Positions 41,601-48,205 of a DNA stretch of 50,482 nt are shown here, piece by piece. The DNA comes from Nitriliruptor sp040882075 (GTDB lineage: Bacteria; Actinomycetota; Nitriliruptoria; Nitriliruptorales; Nitriliruptoraceae). A program made the position numbers and the translations under genes. Every line of letters begins with the position of its first letter. The first letter of the stretch is position 1. A model generated the notes under the pieces. That model searched no databases, was not told the DNA's origin, and saw only the letters and a program-made list of their open reading frames with translations. Location: the NCBI RefSeq assembly GCF_040882075.1, contig NZ_JBBEBZ010000233.1, positions 1-50,482 on the forward strand, in the 5' to 3' direction.

Positions 41601-42799
41601 TCCAACGGCTCGTCGACGAGCAGATCGTCATGCTGGCGCACCTGATCGGCGACGGCTGCTTCGTACGGCGCCAACCGCTGCACTACACCAGCAACGATCC
41701 GGCCAACCTCGAAGCGGTGGAAGCAGCGGCGGCGTTCTGGGGGATCACCCCGCGTCGGGTCGCGCAGGAGAGCTGGTGGCACGTCTACCTCCCGGCGCCG
41801 TACCACCTGACCCACGGGAAGCGGAACCGGATCTGCGCGTGGCTCGACGAGCTCGGGCTGTTCGGTCTCCGTAGTGGTGAGAAGTTCCTGCCGGACGCGG
41901 TCCTCCGCCTCCCCAACGACCAGCTCGCGACCTTCTTCGGCCACCTGTGGGCAACCGACGGTCACGTATCGGTGACCTCGGCCCCGAGGCCGCGGATCTC
42001 GGTCTACTACGGCTCGTCGAGCCGACGCCTCGTCGATGATGTCAGGACGGCCCTCCTGCGGCTCGGGATCGCGTGCCGGATCCGGACGGTCACGAAGGAC
42101 GGTTACGGCTGTTCGTACCAGCTGTGGATCGAGGGACGTGATCAGCAACGGCGCTTCTTGTCGACAGTGCCGGTTCAGGGGCGCCGGGGTGACGCTGCCG
42201 ATGCCGCGCGGAGGGCTCTCGAGGACGTCGCGCCCGGACGCGTATGGAGCGACACACTGCCAGTTGGCGTGTGGTCGGGGGTCCTGTCGGCCGCCAGTGG
42301 GTACGGATACGACAGGGGCGAGTTCGCGCGGATGCTGGAACCGATGCTCGTCGCGCCCGTCGCCATCCTCGAGCGGCCCGTGGCACGCGAACGGCTCGCT
42401 CGGACGGCGGATCTGATCGACGACCCCCACTTGGCCGAACTCGCCGAGTCCGATGTGCTCTGGGACCGCGTCGTCGCCATCGAGTCCGATGGTGTCGAGG
42501 AGGTCTTCGACGCGACCGTGCCCGGCCCGCACAACTTCGTCGCCGACGGGATAGTTGTCCACAACAGCATCGAGCAGGATGCCGACATCGTGGCGTTCAT
42601 CTACCGCGACGAGGTCTACGACGAGCAGAGCCCCGACAAGGGCATCGCCGAGCTCATCATCTCCAAGCACCGCAACGGTGCGACGGGCGTGATCAAGCTC
42701 GCCTTCCTCGACCACCTCACCAAGTTCGCGAACCTGCACCGCGGCGCCTCCGGCGGCAGCGGCGGCGCTGGTGCTGGCGGGGCTCCGACCCCGATGTGA
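38630..42799 (+). CDS. dnaB: replicative DNA helicase DnaB with two inteins
   Basis: A 1389-residue precursor. Extein parts are residues 1-248, 720-886 and 1313-1389, giving a 492-residue DnaB after splicing. The N-terminal domain has PPHSLEAEVSVLGA. The RecA core is split at the P-loop: ARPAMGK, then intein 1, then SSLSLN. Walker B is IVDYLQLM. The DLRESG/SIEQDAD motif is split by intein 2. Both insertions lie in invariant ATPase motifs, so the helicase should be inactive until spliced. The GTG start has GGGGAG upstream and directly follows the rplI terminator. A Gly-rich C-tail ends the protein. Confidence 0.97.
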   Translation: MTGALPPPPPEAPLDDGFAPSDGTTGRRSGNGTAGRGYDRVPPHSLEAEVSVLGASLLSRSAAGEATEVLTPDDFYRGAHRVVFEGIRALLDAGEPIDTVTLTDWLARNDRLDEVGGPAALHDLTVATPTAANAAYYARIVQQKALLRRLIDAGTAVTRMGYEAADEAESVVDRAESVIYEVSQIGARSEYSQLRDLLNDSFAAIEKLAEQGSEVTGLATGFDDLDRLTSGLQPQNLIILAARPAMGKCLGSCRVNYPKTGEWLEVEELVARGLEGEPVQVAALDETGKLVAVDVESFHDNGVQPVLRLRTRSGRSIRATANHPFLTWHGWRELRDLALGDLIAVPRELPYFGDQHRPDAEVKLLGYLLGDGCLRKASPELTTASLAVASEAASCAAAFGTEARVVEKHGTRAWTIAFRLAHQRVTREHIATLVGVSATTVSKALNGPQRDTPLHRRIRSTAEELGYTASSPRNYLQERIVELGLDGTGSHDKFVPDVVFTLPREQVAMFLSRLFATDGSAWVAEGHSYFGISYCSVSERLIRDVQHLLLRFGILSRIRERQVKYLDGTNRAFELEIRDAANVRKFISEIGIFSKEEQCAKVLAYADRRGVTHTNTDLLPVEVWEVIQAAKGDRSWADVSAATGRPRNHNWHVRKRRPSRRLVSELADALDSDHLRDVATSDVLWDEIVSIEPAGEERVYDLTVPGLHNFVADDLVVHNSSLSLNLAQYVTVDLKKPAIIFTLEMSKLEVVNRMLSAEARIDSNKLKTGRLDDLDWRKLGDALGKLSDAPLFIDDTPDLTLMEIRAKCRRLKQKHGLDLVIVDYLQLMTSSGRSDNRQNEVAEISRGMKMLAKELNVPVIALSQLSRQPESRTDKRPLMSDLRESGCVTGDTRVMRADTGGTVSIGELAATGERDVPVYALGDDYRLVRSTMTHAFSSGQKPVFRLTLASGRTIRASANHPFYRLSGWTRLDELALDDRIAVPRRLPQPDVQRLVDEQIVMLAHLIGDGCFVRRQPLHYTSNDPANLEAVEAAAAFWGITPRRVAQESWWHVYLPAPYHLTHGKRNRICAWLDELGLFGLRSGEKFLPDAVLRLPNDQLATFFGHLWATDGHVSVTSAPRPRISVYYGSSSRRLVDDVRTALLRLGIACRIRTVTKDGYGCSYQLWIEGRDQQRRFLSTVPVQGRRGDAADAARRALEDVAPGRVWSDTLPVGVWSGVLSAASGYGYDRGEFARMLEPMLVAPVAILERPVARERLARTADLIDDPHLAELAESDVLWDRVVAIESDGVEEVFDATVPGPHNFVADGIVVHNSIEQDADIVAFIYRDEVYDEQSPDKGIAELIISKHRNGATGVIKLAFLDHLTKFANLHRGASGGSGGAGAGGAPTPM
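39374..40786 (+). other. DnaB intein 1 (P-loop site) with LAGLIDADG endonuclease and LacI-like HTH
   Basis: 471 residues (precursor 249-719). It starts with Cys249 after the P-loop Lys and ends HN before Ser720. Block B is RATANH (His323); block F/G is LHNFVADDLVVHN. The endonuclease has two dodecapeptide motifs, LLGYLLGDG (364-372) and LSRLFATDG (511-519), both with their Asp. Between them, residues 425-478 read as a LacI-family DNA-binding headpiece. The first codons (CTA, AGT, AGA, TAT) are rare in the neighbourhood, a sign of transfer. The P-loop site is also occupied in Mycobacterium smegmatis DnaB. Confidence 0.95.
39902..40063 (+). other. LacI-type helix-turn-helix inside intein 1
   Basis: Residues 425-478: VTREHIATLVGVSATTVSKA, then LNGPQRDTPLHRRI and STAEELGYTAS. 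This follows the LacI/PurR headpiece plan: T-x-x-D/H-I-A recognition start, GVS-x-x-TVS helix, a Leu-Asn turn and the K/R-x2-A-x-ELGY third helix, with the following residues where the hinge helix sits. Presumably part of the DNA-recognition surface of the homing endonuclease. Confidence 0.75.
41288..42565 (+). other. DnaB intein 2 (RESG/SIEQ site) with LAGLIDADG endonuclease
   Basis: 426 residues (precursor 887-1312), inserted at DLRESG/SIEQDAD, the same site as the well-known Synechocystis DnaB intein. It starts with Cys887 (CVTGDT). Block B is RASANH (His959) and block G is GPHNFVADGIVVHN before Ser1313. The endonuclease motifs MLAHLIGDG (1001-1009) and GHLWATDG (1104-1111) keep their Asp residues. 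No LacI-like segment is present. The end uses a rare ATA codon. Confidence 0.95.
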
Positions 42800-42921
42800 C
42801 GCCGGGCCGGTGATCGCACGGTCCCCCGCCCGTTCACGCGACGACGCGGGGGTACGGCGCGGGTGGCCGTCCGACGGCAACCGACCGAGCACCGGCCCGC
42901 TCCGGGTGGCACGGTCCCACG

Positions 42922-42941
42922 GCGGGCCGGTTCCGGCCCGC
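42922..42941. terminator. hairpin between dnaB and the next gene
   Basis: A perfect palindrome with arms GCGGGCCGG/CCGGCCCGC around TT, 123 nt after the dnaB stop and 16 nt before the next start. It may be a terminator or may lie in the leader of the next gene. Confidence 0.4.
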
Positions 42942-42957
42942 GGGACGAGGAGATGCG

Positions 42958-43248
42958 GTGAACGAGCGGTGGGTGGTCCGGCCGAAGCACGTCGACGGTG
43001 GCGCCACGATCTGGCGGGTCCACGACGGGAACGACGCCGGCAGGCCCGTGGCCGAGTTCGCCGAGGAGGATGCCGCGCGGGCTCACGCGACCCGGCTCGC
43101 TGAGGGCCCGTTCGACTGGGACGAGCAGGAGGCCTGGCAGGACCCCGACGACGAGGACGAGGATGACGCGTGGGGTCGCGACGCGGCCGACATCGACGCC
43201 GATCTGCAGGGTGGTGCCGGCGGTGGCGGGACGCGCGGGACGCCGTGA
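42958..43248 (+). CDS. DUF2188-like small acidic protein
   Basis: A 96-residue protein. The N-terminal 45 residues (WVVRPKHVDGGATIWRVHDG, then AEFAEEDAARAHA) resemble DUF2188-type repeats, a small alpha/beta unit of unknown role. The rest is acidic and Gly-rich. The GTG has GAGGAG with a 5-nt spacer. Its stop overlaps the start of the DUF1028 gene (GTGA), so the two are co-translated. Confidence 0.75.
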   Translation: MNERWVVRPKHVDGGATIWRVHDGNDAGRPVAEFAEEDAARAHATRLAEGPFDWDEQEAWQDPDDEDEDDAWGRDAADIDADLQGGAGGGGTRGTP

Positions 43249-44159
43249 CCTTCTCGATCGTCGCCCGCGACCCCGAGACCGGTCTCATGGGTGTCGCGAC
43301 CCAGACCCAGGCCCTGGCCGTCGGCGCGTCCGTGCCCTGGGCCCTGCCCGGTTACGGGGTGATCGCGACGCAGTCCATGGGCGAGCCGATGTACGGCGAG
43401 CTCGGCCTCGACCTGCTGCGTAACGGGCTCACCGCGACCGAAGCGCTGGCGGCGCTCCGTACCATCGATGAGCACCCAGATCGCCGGCAGGTCGCGATGG
43501 TCGACCTGGCCGGTGAGATCGCGGTCTACACCGGCGAGGACTGCGTCGACTCGGCAGGTCACCTCGTCGGTGACTGCTGTGCGGCGCTCGCCAACATGGT
43601 GGCGGGGCCGGACGTGTGGCACGCCATGGTCGAACGCTACGAGGCGACGGCCGGACCGATGACCTACCGGCTGCTCGCCGCCCTCCGAGCCGGCGAGGAT
43701 GCCGGCGGCGACATCCGCGGGCATCGGTCCGCGGCGGTGCTCGTGGTCCGTCACGAGCGCACCGGCCGGCCCTGGCGGGATCAGCTCTACAACCTCCGCG
43801 TCGATGCCGATCCCGATCCGCTGACCCGGCTCGGCGACCTCGTGGATCGCTCGATCCGCTACCACCGGGTGGTCGAGGCGTTCGAGATGGCCCTCGACGG
43901 GCAGGCGACCGAGGCGGCCGAGCTGCTCGACCTCAACCGTCTGGCCACCTACGAGGACGAACCGGACCTGCGCCTGTGGCGCGCGGTCGTCCTCGGCCTG
44001 GCCGGTCGCGAGCCCGAGGCGCGCGAGATCCTGCACGATCTGTGCGCGACCGACCCGGCCTTCGTCGAGACCCTGCGACGCTTCGGACCCGCCGGCCTCG
44101 TCCCGTCCGACCTGCTCGACCGCATCCTGCCCGACCAGGTCGGCGCCGCCAGCGTCTGA
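43245..44159 (+). CDS. DUF1028 family Ntn-hydrolase-like protein
   Basis: A 304-residue protein. The N-terminal TFSIVARDPETGLMGVATQT is the DUF1028 hallmark; after Met removal a Thr would be N-terminal, as in Ntn hydrolases. Further family segments are VPWALPGYGVIATQS and GDCCAALANMV. The C-terminal 100 residues are helical and contain a peptidoglycan-binding-like or TPR-like region. The family is found near amidohydrolases and amino-acid catabolism genes; here it sits before lrp and rocD. Substrate unknown. Confidence 0.85.
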   Translation: MTFSIVARDPETGLMGVATQTQALAVGASVPWALPGYGVIATQSMGEPMYGELGLDLLRNGLTATEALAALRTIDEHPDRRQVAMVDLAGEIAVYTGEDCVDSAGHLVGDCCAALANMVAGPDVWHAMVERYEATAGPMTYRLLAALRAGEDAGGDIRGHRSAAVLVVRHERTGRPWRDQLYNLRVDADPDPLTRLGDLVDRSIRYHRVVEAFEMALDGQATEAAELLDLNRLATYEDEPDLRLWRAVVLGLAGREPEAREILHDLCATDPAFVETLRRFGPAGLVPSDLLDRILPDQVGAASV

Positions 44160-44179
44160 GCCGGCGAGCGACCGTGACG

Positions 44180-44641
44180 TCAACCGAGCGAGACGTCGAG
44201 CGGGACCTGGCGTTCCAGGAGCCGGGAGAGGACCATCACCGACCGGGTGCGGATCACGAACGGCTCGCTGCGGATGCGCTCGAGGGTCGCCTCGAGGTGC
44301 CGGGTATCGCTGGCGCGGACGTGGACCATCGCGTCCGGGTCACCGGTGATGGTGTAGGCGCCGACGACCTCCGGGTAGCGGGCGAGGGTGGTGCGGATGA
44401 CCGCAGGCGGGGTCCGGCCCTCGCAGAACATCTCGACGAAGACCTCGACGGTCCAACCGAGCGCTCGTGGGTCCAGCACGGTCGTGAACCGCTCGATGAC
44501 GCCGGCATCCACCAGCCGATCTACGCGGCGCTTCACCGCGGGAGCCGACAGGCCGACCTCCGACCCGATGGTGCGGTAGCTCCTGCGAGCATCGTCGGTC
44601 AGGGACGCAACGATCCGCCGGTCGAGCTCGTCGAGACGCAA
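44180..44641 (-). CDS. Lrp/AsnC family transcriptional regulator
   Basis: A 153-residue amino-acid-responsive regulator. The N-terminal helix-turn-helix (about 1-60, LDELDRRIVASLTDDARRSY and the recognition helix SAPAVKRRVDRL) is followed by the RAM ligand/oligomerisation domain (EVFVEMFCEG to the end). The TTG at 44641 is chosen for GGAGG 7 nt upstream; a TTG seven codons earlier is the only longer option. It is divergent from rocD and likely controls it, an arrangement common in actinobacteria. Confidence 0.9.
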   Translation of the reverse strand: MRLDELDRRIVASLTDDARRSYRTIGSEVGLSAPAVKRRVDRLVDAGVIERFTTVLDPRALGWTVEVFVEMFCEGRTPPAVIRTTLARYPEVVGAYTITGDPDAMVHVRASDTRHLEATLERIRSEPFVIRTRSVMVLSRLLERQVPLDVSLG

Positions 44642-44664
44642 CGTCCCACCTCCCACACGCAACG

Positions 44665-44688
44665 GAGCACGCTGTTCGTGGCGTGCTC
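44665..44688. promoter_or_regulatory. operator-like inverted repeat between lrp and rocD
   Basis: Perfect 8-bp arms GAGCACGC (44665-44672) and GCGTGCTC (44681-44688) with an 8-bp centre. It lies just upstream of the rocD -10 (44696-44701), covering its -35 region, and within the lrp leader. A likely site for the divergently encoded Lrp protein. Confidence 0.45.
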
Positions 44689-44695
44689 GGCAGCG

Positions 44696-44701
44696 TACGG
44701 T
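44696..44701 (+). promoter_or_regulatory. putative -10 element of rocD
   Basis: TACGGT, 58 nt before the GTG at 44760. Confidence 0.45.
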
Positions 44702-44759
44702 CCGGGGGATCCGCCGACCGCGTCACGCGGTCGAGCGCGCGCCGACCGAGGAGGTTCCC

Positions 44760-46085
44760 GTGACCGTCGAGCTCCAGCGACCGACCAACGATGCGGCCCA
44801 GGCCGGCACCGAGCCCGCCGCCGCCACGCCCGCCGCCGCCACGCCCGCCGCCGCGACGCCCGCCGCCGCGACGCCCGCCGCCGCGACGCTCGTCGATCCG
44901 GCGCTCGACGCCCACAGCGCACACAACTACCACCCGCTGCCGATCGTCATCGCCGAGGCCGAGGGGTCGTGGGTCACCGACGTGGACGGTCGCCGCTACC
45001 TCGACTGTCTCGCCGGGTACTCCGCGCTCAACTTCGGTCACCGCCACCCTGAGCTCATCGCCGCTGCTCACGAGCAGCTCGACCGGGTGACGCTCACGAG
45101 CCGAGCCTTCCACCACGACCGGTTCGCCGGGTTCACCGCCGACGTCGCCAGGCTGACGGGCATGGACGCGATCCTGCCGATGAACACCGGTGCGGAGGCC
45201 GTGGAGACGGCGATCAAGCTCGCCCGGCGGTGGGGCTACCAGACGCGCGGCGTCCCCGAAGGACGGGCCACGATCGTGGTCATGGACGACAACTTCCACG
45301 GGCGCACCACCACCATCGTCGGCTTCTCGACCGACCCGGACGCCCGCGAGGGGTTCGGGCCGTTCACCCCCGGCTTCGTCAGCGTGCCGTTCGGCGACGC
45401 GGCTGCGCTCGATGCGGCGATCGACGAGCACACCGTCGCCGTGCTGCTCGAGCCGGTCCAGGGCGAGGCGGGCATCATCATCCCACCCGACGGGTACCTG
45501 CGTGAGGTGCGTCGCATCACCACCGAGCGGGGGGTGCTGATGATCGCCGACGAGATCCAGTCCGGCCTCGGCCGCACCGGAACGACCTTCGCCTGCGACC
45601 GCGAGGGGGTCGTCCCCGACGTCTACGTGCTCGGAAAGGCGCTCGGTGGCGGTGTGGTGCCGGTCTCCTGCATCACCGCCTCGCGCGAGCTGATGGACGT
45701 CTTCACCCCCGGCTCGCACGGGTCCACCTTCGGGGGCAACCCGCTGGCGTGCGCCGTCGGCAGCGCCGTCGTCGCGTTGCTCGAGACCGGGCGGTACCAG
45801 GCTCGGGCGCGCGAGCTCGGGGCGCGGCTCGCCGAACGGCTGAGCGAGCTCCCGACGGCCCAGGTCGCCGAGGTCCGGTGCGTCGGACTGTGGGCAGGTG
45901 TGGAGCTCACCGCTCCGGTCGCGCGTGCGGTCTCGGAGGCGCTCCTCGCCCGAGGCGTGCTCGCCAAGGACACCCACGCCACGACCGTCCGGTTGGCGCC
46001 ACCGTTGACGATCACCGAGGTCGAGGTCGACCTGCTCGCCGACGCGTTGACCGCGGCGATCGACGAGGTGCTGCCGATCAACTGA
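44760..46085 (+). CDS. rocD: ornithine aminotransferase
   Basis: A 441-residue PLP enzyme converting ornithine and 2-oxoglutarate to glutamate semialdehyde and glutamate. Class III signatures: NTGAEAVETAIKLAR, the PLP-binding EIQSGLGRTG, and Lys293 in VLGKALGGG as the Schiff-base lysine. The N-terminus (about residues 19-43) is a fivefold Pro-Ala-Ala-Ala-Thr repeat encoded by a 15-bp tandem repeat (44814-44888), absent from the core family and probably disordered. GTG with GAGGAGG at 5 nt. Probably regulated by the divergent Lrp protein. Confidence 0.94.
   Translation: MTVELQRPTNDAAQAGTEPAAATPAAATPAAATPAAATPAAATLVDPALDAHSAHNYHPLPIVIAEAEGSWVTDVDGRRYLDCLAGYSALNFGHRHPELIAAAHEQLDRVTLTSRAFHHDRFAGFTADVARLTGMDAILPMNTGAEAVETAIKLARRWGYQTRGVPEGRATIVVMDDNFHGRTTTIVGFSTDPDAREGFGPFTPGFVSVPFGDAAALDAAIDEHTVAVLLEPVQGEAGIIIPPDGYLREVRRITTERGVLMIADEIQSGLGRTGTTFACDREGVVPDVYVLGKALGGGVVPVSCITASRELMDVFTPGSHGSTFGGNPLACAVGSAVVALLETGRYQARARELGARLAERLSELPTAQVAEVRCVGLWAGVELTAPVARAVSEALLARGVLAKDTHATTVRLAPPLTITEVEVDLLADALTAAIDEVLPIN
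44814..44888 (+). repeat. 15-bp coding tandem repeat in rocD
   Basis: Five copies of CCCGCCGCCGCSACG (S is C in the first two copies, G in the others), encoding Pro-Ala-Ala-Ala-Thr. Copy number could vary in frame. Confidence 0.85.
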
Positions 46086-46112
46086 CCGGATCGTGTGAGC
46101 TGCCCGAGCGCG

Positions 46113-46838
46113 TCAGTCGCCGGCGTCGATCGCGAGCTCGTCCAGAGCGGTCAGAGCTGCCTGCGTTCCGGCGCCGGTGATCCGGCGGGCCAGGGCGCCG
46201 GCGCGGGCCGCATCCCGGTCCGCGATCGCCTCGACCAGGGCCCGGTACCCGTCGACGTCGTCGATCTCGGCGCTCATCACGCTGGCGAGCACGTCGATGG
46301 CGGGCAGGTAGGCGGCTTCGAGCGCGTTGAACAGCAGCCGCTCGACGACGTTGCCCCCGCCATCGACGATCGTGGACCACAGGGTGTGGACGGTGAGCTG
46401 GCGTTCGCCGGTCGTGGCGTCCTCGAGCTGCCCGACGAGCTCCTCGAGCCGGCCGAGGACCGCTGCGTCGCGCCGGATCGCGCAGCGACGAGCCACGTCG
46501 GGGGCGAGCGTGAACCGGGTCTCGAGGATGGCGCGGACCACACCGAGGTCCGGCGCCCCGTCCCGCACGAGCAGGCGAGGCAGGAGCTCGGGCCCGGCGC
46601 TGCGCCGGAAGTCGCGCACCGTGGTGCTGTCGCCCTGACGGACGTCGATCAACCCGGCCTGGGCGAGCCGCTGCAGCGCCTCGCGGACCGCGGGCCGCGA
46701 CACCCCGAGCACCTCGGCCAGCCGCCGCTCCGCCGGCAGCTCGCTGCCCGGGGCGAGCTCGCCCCCGAGGATGTCGGTAGCGAGCTGGTCGAAGACCGCG
46801 TCCGGGACCGAGCGACGGGCGACGGGGGTGAGGGCCAC
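46113..46838 (-). CDS. FadR-like GntR-family regulator
   Basis: A 241-residue regulator. The winged helix (1-75) aligns closely with E. coli FadR: PAERRLAEVLGVSRPAVREA keeps the DNA-contacting arginines (Arg38, Arg48, Arg52). The next segment, TTVRDFRRSAGPELLPRL, matches the start of the FadR acyl-CoA domain rather than the FCD domain. The C-terminal all-helical domain (about 80-241) would bind the ligand. The GTG at 46838 has GGAG at 6 nt. TGGTCNGACCA palindromes at its own promoter and at the hydroxylase promoter support a FadR-type specificity. Confidence 0.85.
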   Translation of the reverse strand: MALTPVARRSVPDAVFDQLATDILGGELAPGSELPAERRLAEVLGVSRPAVREALQRLAQAGLIDVRQGDSTTVRDFRRSAGPELLPRLLVRDGAPDLGVVRAILETRFTLAPDVARRCAIRRDAAVLGRLEELVGQLEDATTGERQLTVHTLWSTIVDGGGNVVERLLFNALEAAYLPAIDVLASVMSAEIDDVDGYRALVEAIADRDAARAGALARRITGAGTQAALTALDELAIDAGD

Positions 46839-46868
46839 GGTGCGCTCCAACGGGTGGGTACCGCCCCG

Positions 46869-46874
46869 ATGCTA
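46869..46874 (-). promoter_or_regulatory. putative -10 element of the FadR-like gene
   Basis: Minus-strand TAGCAT, 30 nt before the GTG at 46838; the operator cluster begins about 19 bp further upstream. Confidence 0.45.
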
Positions 46875-46892
46875 GCCGACCGAAGCCAGGTA

Positions 46893-46925
46893 GCTGGTGA
46901 ACTGGTGGTCGGACCAGTAGCCAGC
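46893..46925. promoter_or_regulatory. FadR-type operator at the regulator's own promoter
   Basis: The core TGGTCGGACCA (46906-46916) sits in a larger dyad: GCTGG (46893-46897), ACTGGT (46901-46906), ACCAGT (46913-46918), CCAGC (46921-46925). It covers the -35 region of the FadR-like gene and faces yqgE on the other side. Confidence 0.5.
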
Positions 46926-46966
46926 CGTCAGCGATGCCGACCGGTCGACCGATGGCCAACGTCGCC

Positions 46967-47007
46967 GCCACCCGGCAGCGCCCGCCACCCGGCAGCGCCC
47001 GCCACCC
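46967..47007. repeat. 17-bp direct repeat upstream of yqgE
   Basis: Two exact copies of GCCACCCGGCAGCGCCC (46967-46983, 46984-47000) plus GCCACCC (47001-47007), in non-coding DNA. Confidence 0.8.
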
Positions 47008-47043
47008 GAGGAGCGGCTCCGGATCCCGTAGCGGAAGCCCGGA

Positions 47044-47076
47044 CGGCTTCGGTACCGTCGAGCACGACCGAAGCCG
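47044..47076 (+). promoter_or_regulatory. inverted repeat over the yqgE -10 and leader
   Basis: Ten-bp arms CGGCTTCGGT (47044-47053) and ACCGAAGCCG (47067-47076) flank 13 nt containing most of the -10 TACCGT (47053-47058). The right arm runs into the GGGAGGG ribosome-binding site. Confidence 0.45.
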
Positions 47077-47086
47077 GGAGGGTCCG

Positions 47087-47644
47087 ATGGTGATCGATGA
47101 CTGCACCGGCCGGTTGCTGATCGCCTCGCCGCAGCTCGACGAGCCGACCTTCCGCCGCACGGTCATCCTCGTGCTCGACCACGACGAGGACGGGGCGCTC
47201 GGGGTCGTGCTCAACCGCGCGTCGATCCTGCCGGTGGGCGAGGCAGCGGTGGGGTGGAGCGACCTCGCCTGCGACCCGCCCGTCGTCTTCGACGGCGGTC
47301 CGGTCGAGCCGGAGGCGGTCGTCGCCCTCGGCCGCACCGGTGCCAGGGTCGGTGCCGCCGACGGTGGGATGCTCGACGAGCACGTCCGGCTCGTGGACCT
47401 GTCGGCCGACCCGGTCCTCGAGCAGCTCGAGCTCGAGACGGTGCGGGTCTTCGCCGGGTACGCCGGGTGGGCGCCCGGTCAGCTCGAGGGAGAGCTGCTC
47501 CAGGAGGCGTGGATCGTCGTGGACGCCGAGCCCGGCGACGTCTTCACCGCCGAACCGGGTGGGCTCTGGCACGAGGTGCTGCGACGGCAGCCCGGACAGC
47601 TCCGTCTCCTCGCGACCTACCCCGAGGACCCGTCCCTCAACTGA
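47087..47644 (+). CDS. yqgE: UPF0301 (YqgE/AlgH) family protein
   Basis: A 185-residue protein of the widespread YqgE/AlgH family, whose molecular role is unresolved. Signatures: GRLLIASPQLDEPTFRRTVI, LDHDEDGALGVVLNR, FDGGPVEP and the C-terminal FAGYAGWAPGQLEGEL. Length fits the family. ATG 47087 or GTG 47090 are both possible; GGGAGGG lies 4 or 7 nt upstream respectively. Confidence 0.93.
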   Translation: MVIDDCTGRLLIASPQLDEPTFRRTVILVLDHDEDGALGVVLNRASILPVGEAAVGWSDLACDPPVVFDGGPVEPEAVVALGRTGARVGAADGGMLDEHVRLVDLSADPVLEQLELETVRVFAGYAGWAPGQLEGELLQEAWIVVDAEPGDVFTAEPGGLWHEVLRRQPGQLRLLATYPEDPSLN

Positions 47645-47687
47645 CGCCCCGCCGGAGGCGGAGCCGGAGCTGCCGGGACGGTGCCGG

Positions 47688-48149
47688 TCAGTCGCCCGAG
47701 TCGCTCGGCGGCTGGGGATCGTCGCACCGTGCGGGGGGCTGTCCCTCGGCGCCGTGGTAGGCGACCTCGCCGCCGGCGGTGGCCAGCACGATGCGGTAGC
47801 CCGGGACCAACGCCTGCGTGTACATCATCCCCGGCTCGGGGCAGCCGAGGGCGCCGTCGCTCCAGGTCACCCGCTCCGCGGTGACCACCTCGACGTCGCT
47901 CTCCGCGATCCCCTCCGTCGCGGCGAGGTCGGCGACCGCCGCGGCGGTCAGCGCGTCGAGGTCGGTCGCTGCCCCCTCCCCGGTCGGGAGCTCGCTGACC
48001 CCGTCGTCCTCGCCGATCTCCTCGGCGCCGTCGTCGGGGCCGGCGATCGGATCGATCGTGGGCTCCGGGTCGGCGTCCGTACCGCAGGCGCCGACGGCCA
48101 GCGCGAGCACGGCGAGGACGGCGAGCCGGATGGTGGTGGCGGTGCGCAT
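47688..48149 (-). CDS. lipoprotein
   Basis: A 153-residue lipoprotein. The signal peptide has a hydrophobic core and lipobox AVGAC with Cys22. An acidic linker leads to a C-terminal domain with WSDGALGCPEPGMMYTQAL and YRIVLATAGGEVAYHG, a motif seen in several short actinobacterial exported proteins of unknown role; its Cys may pair with the second Cys near the C-terminus. ATG with GGAG at 6 nt. Same strand as the hydroxylase upstream, 56 nt after its stop. Confidence 0.8.
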   Translation of the reverse strand: MRTATTIRLAVLAVLALAVGACGTDADPEPTIDPIAGPDDGAEEIGEDDGVSELPTGEGAATDLDALTAAAVADLAATEGIAESDVEVVTAERVTWSDGALGCPEPGMMYTQALVPGYRIVLATAGGEVAYHGAEGQPPARCDDPQPPSDSGD

Positions 48150-48205
48150 CGTGGTCTCCCGGTCGGGACGGGTGGGACGTCGACCGGGCCAGGGTGGTTG
48201 CGCGG

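Noticed and set aside
38630..42799. dnaB as a disrupted or duplicated gene
   Set aside because: The frame is continuous and both insertions have exact intein boundaries (Cys first, His-Asn last, Ser after), so these are inteins, not mobile-element damage.
47649..47661. Small hairpin CCGCC-GGA-GGCGG after yqgE as terminator
   Set aside because: A stem of only 5 bp is expected often by chance at this GC content.
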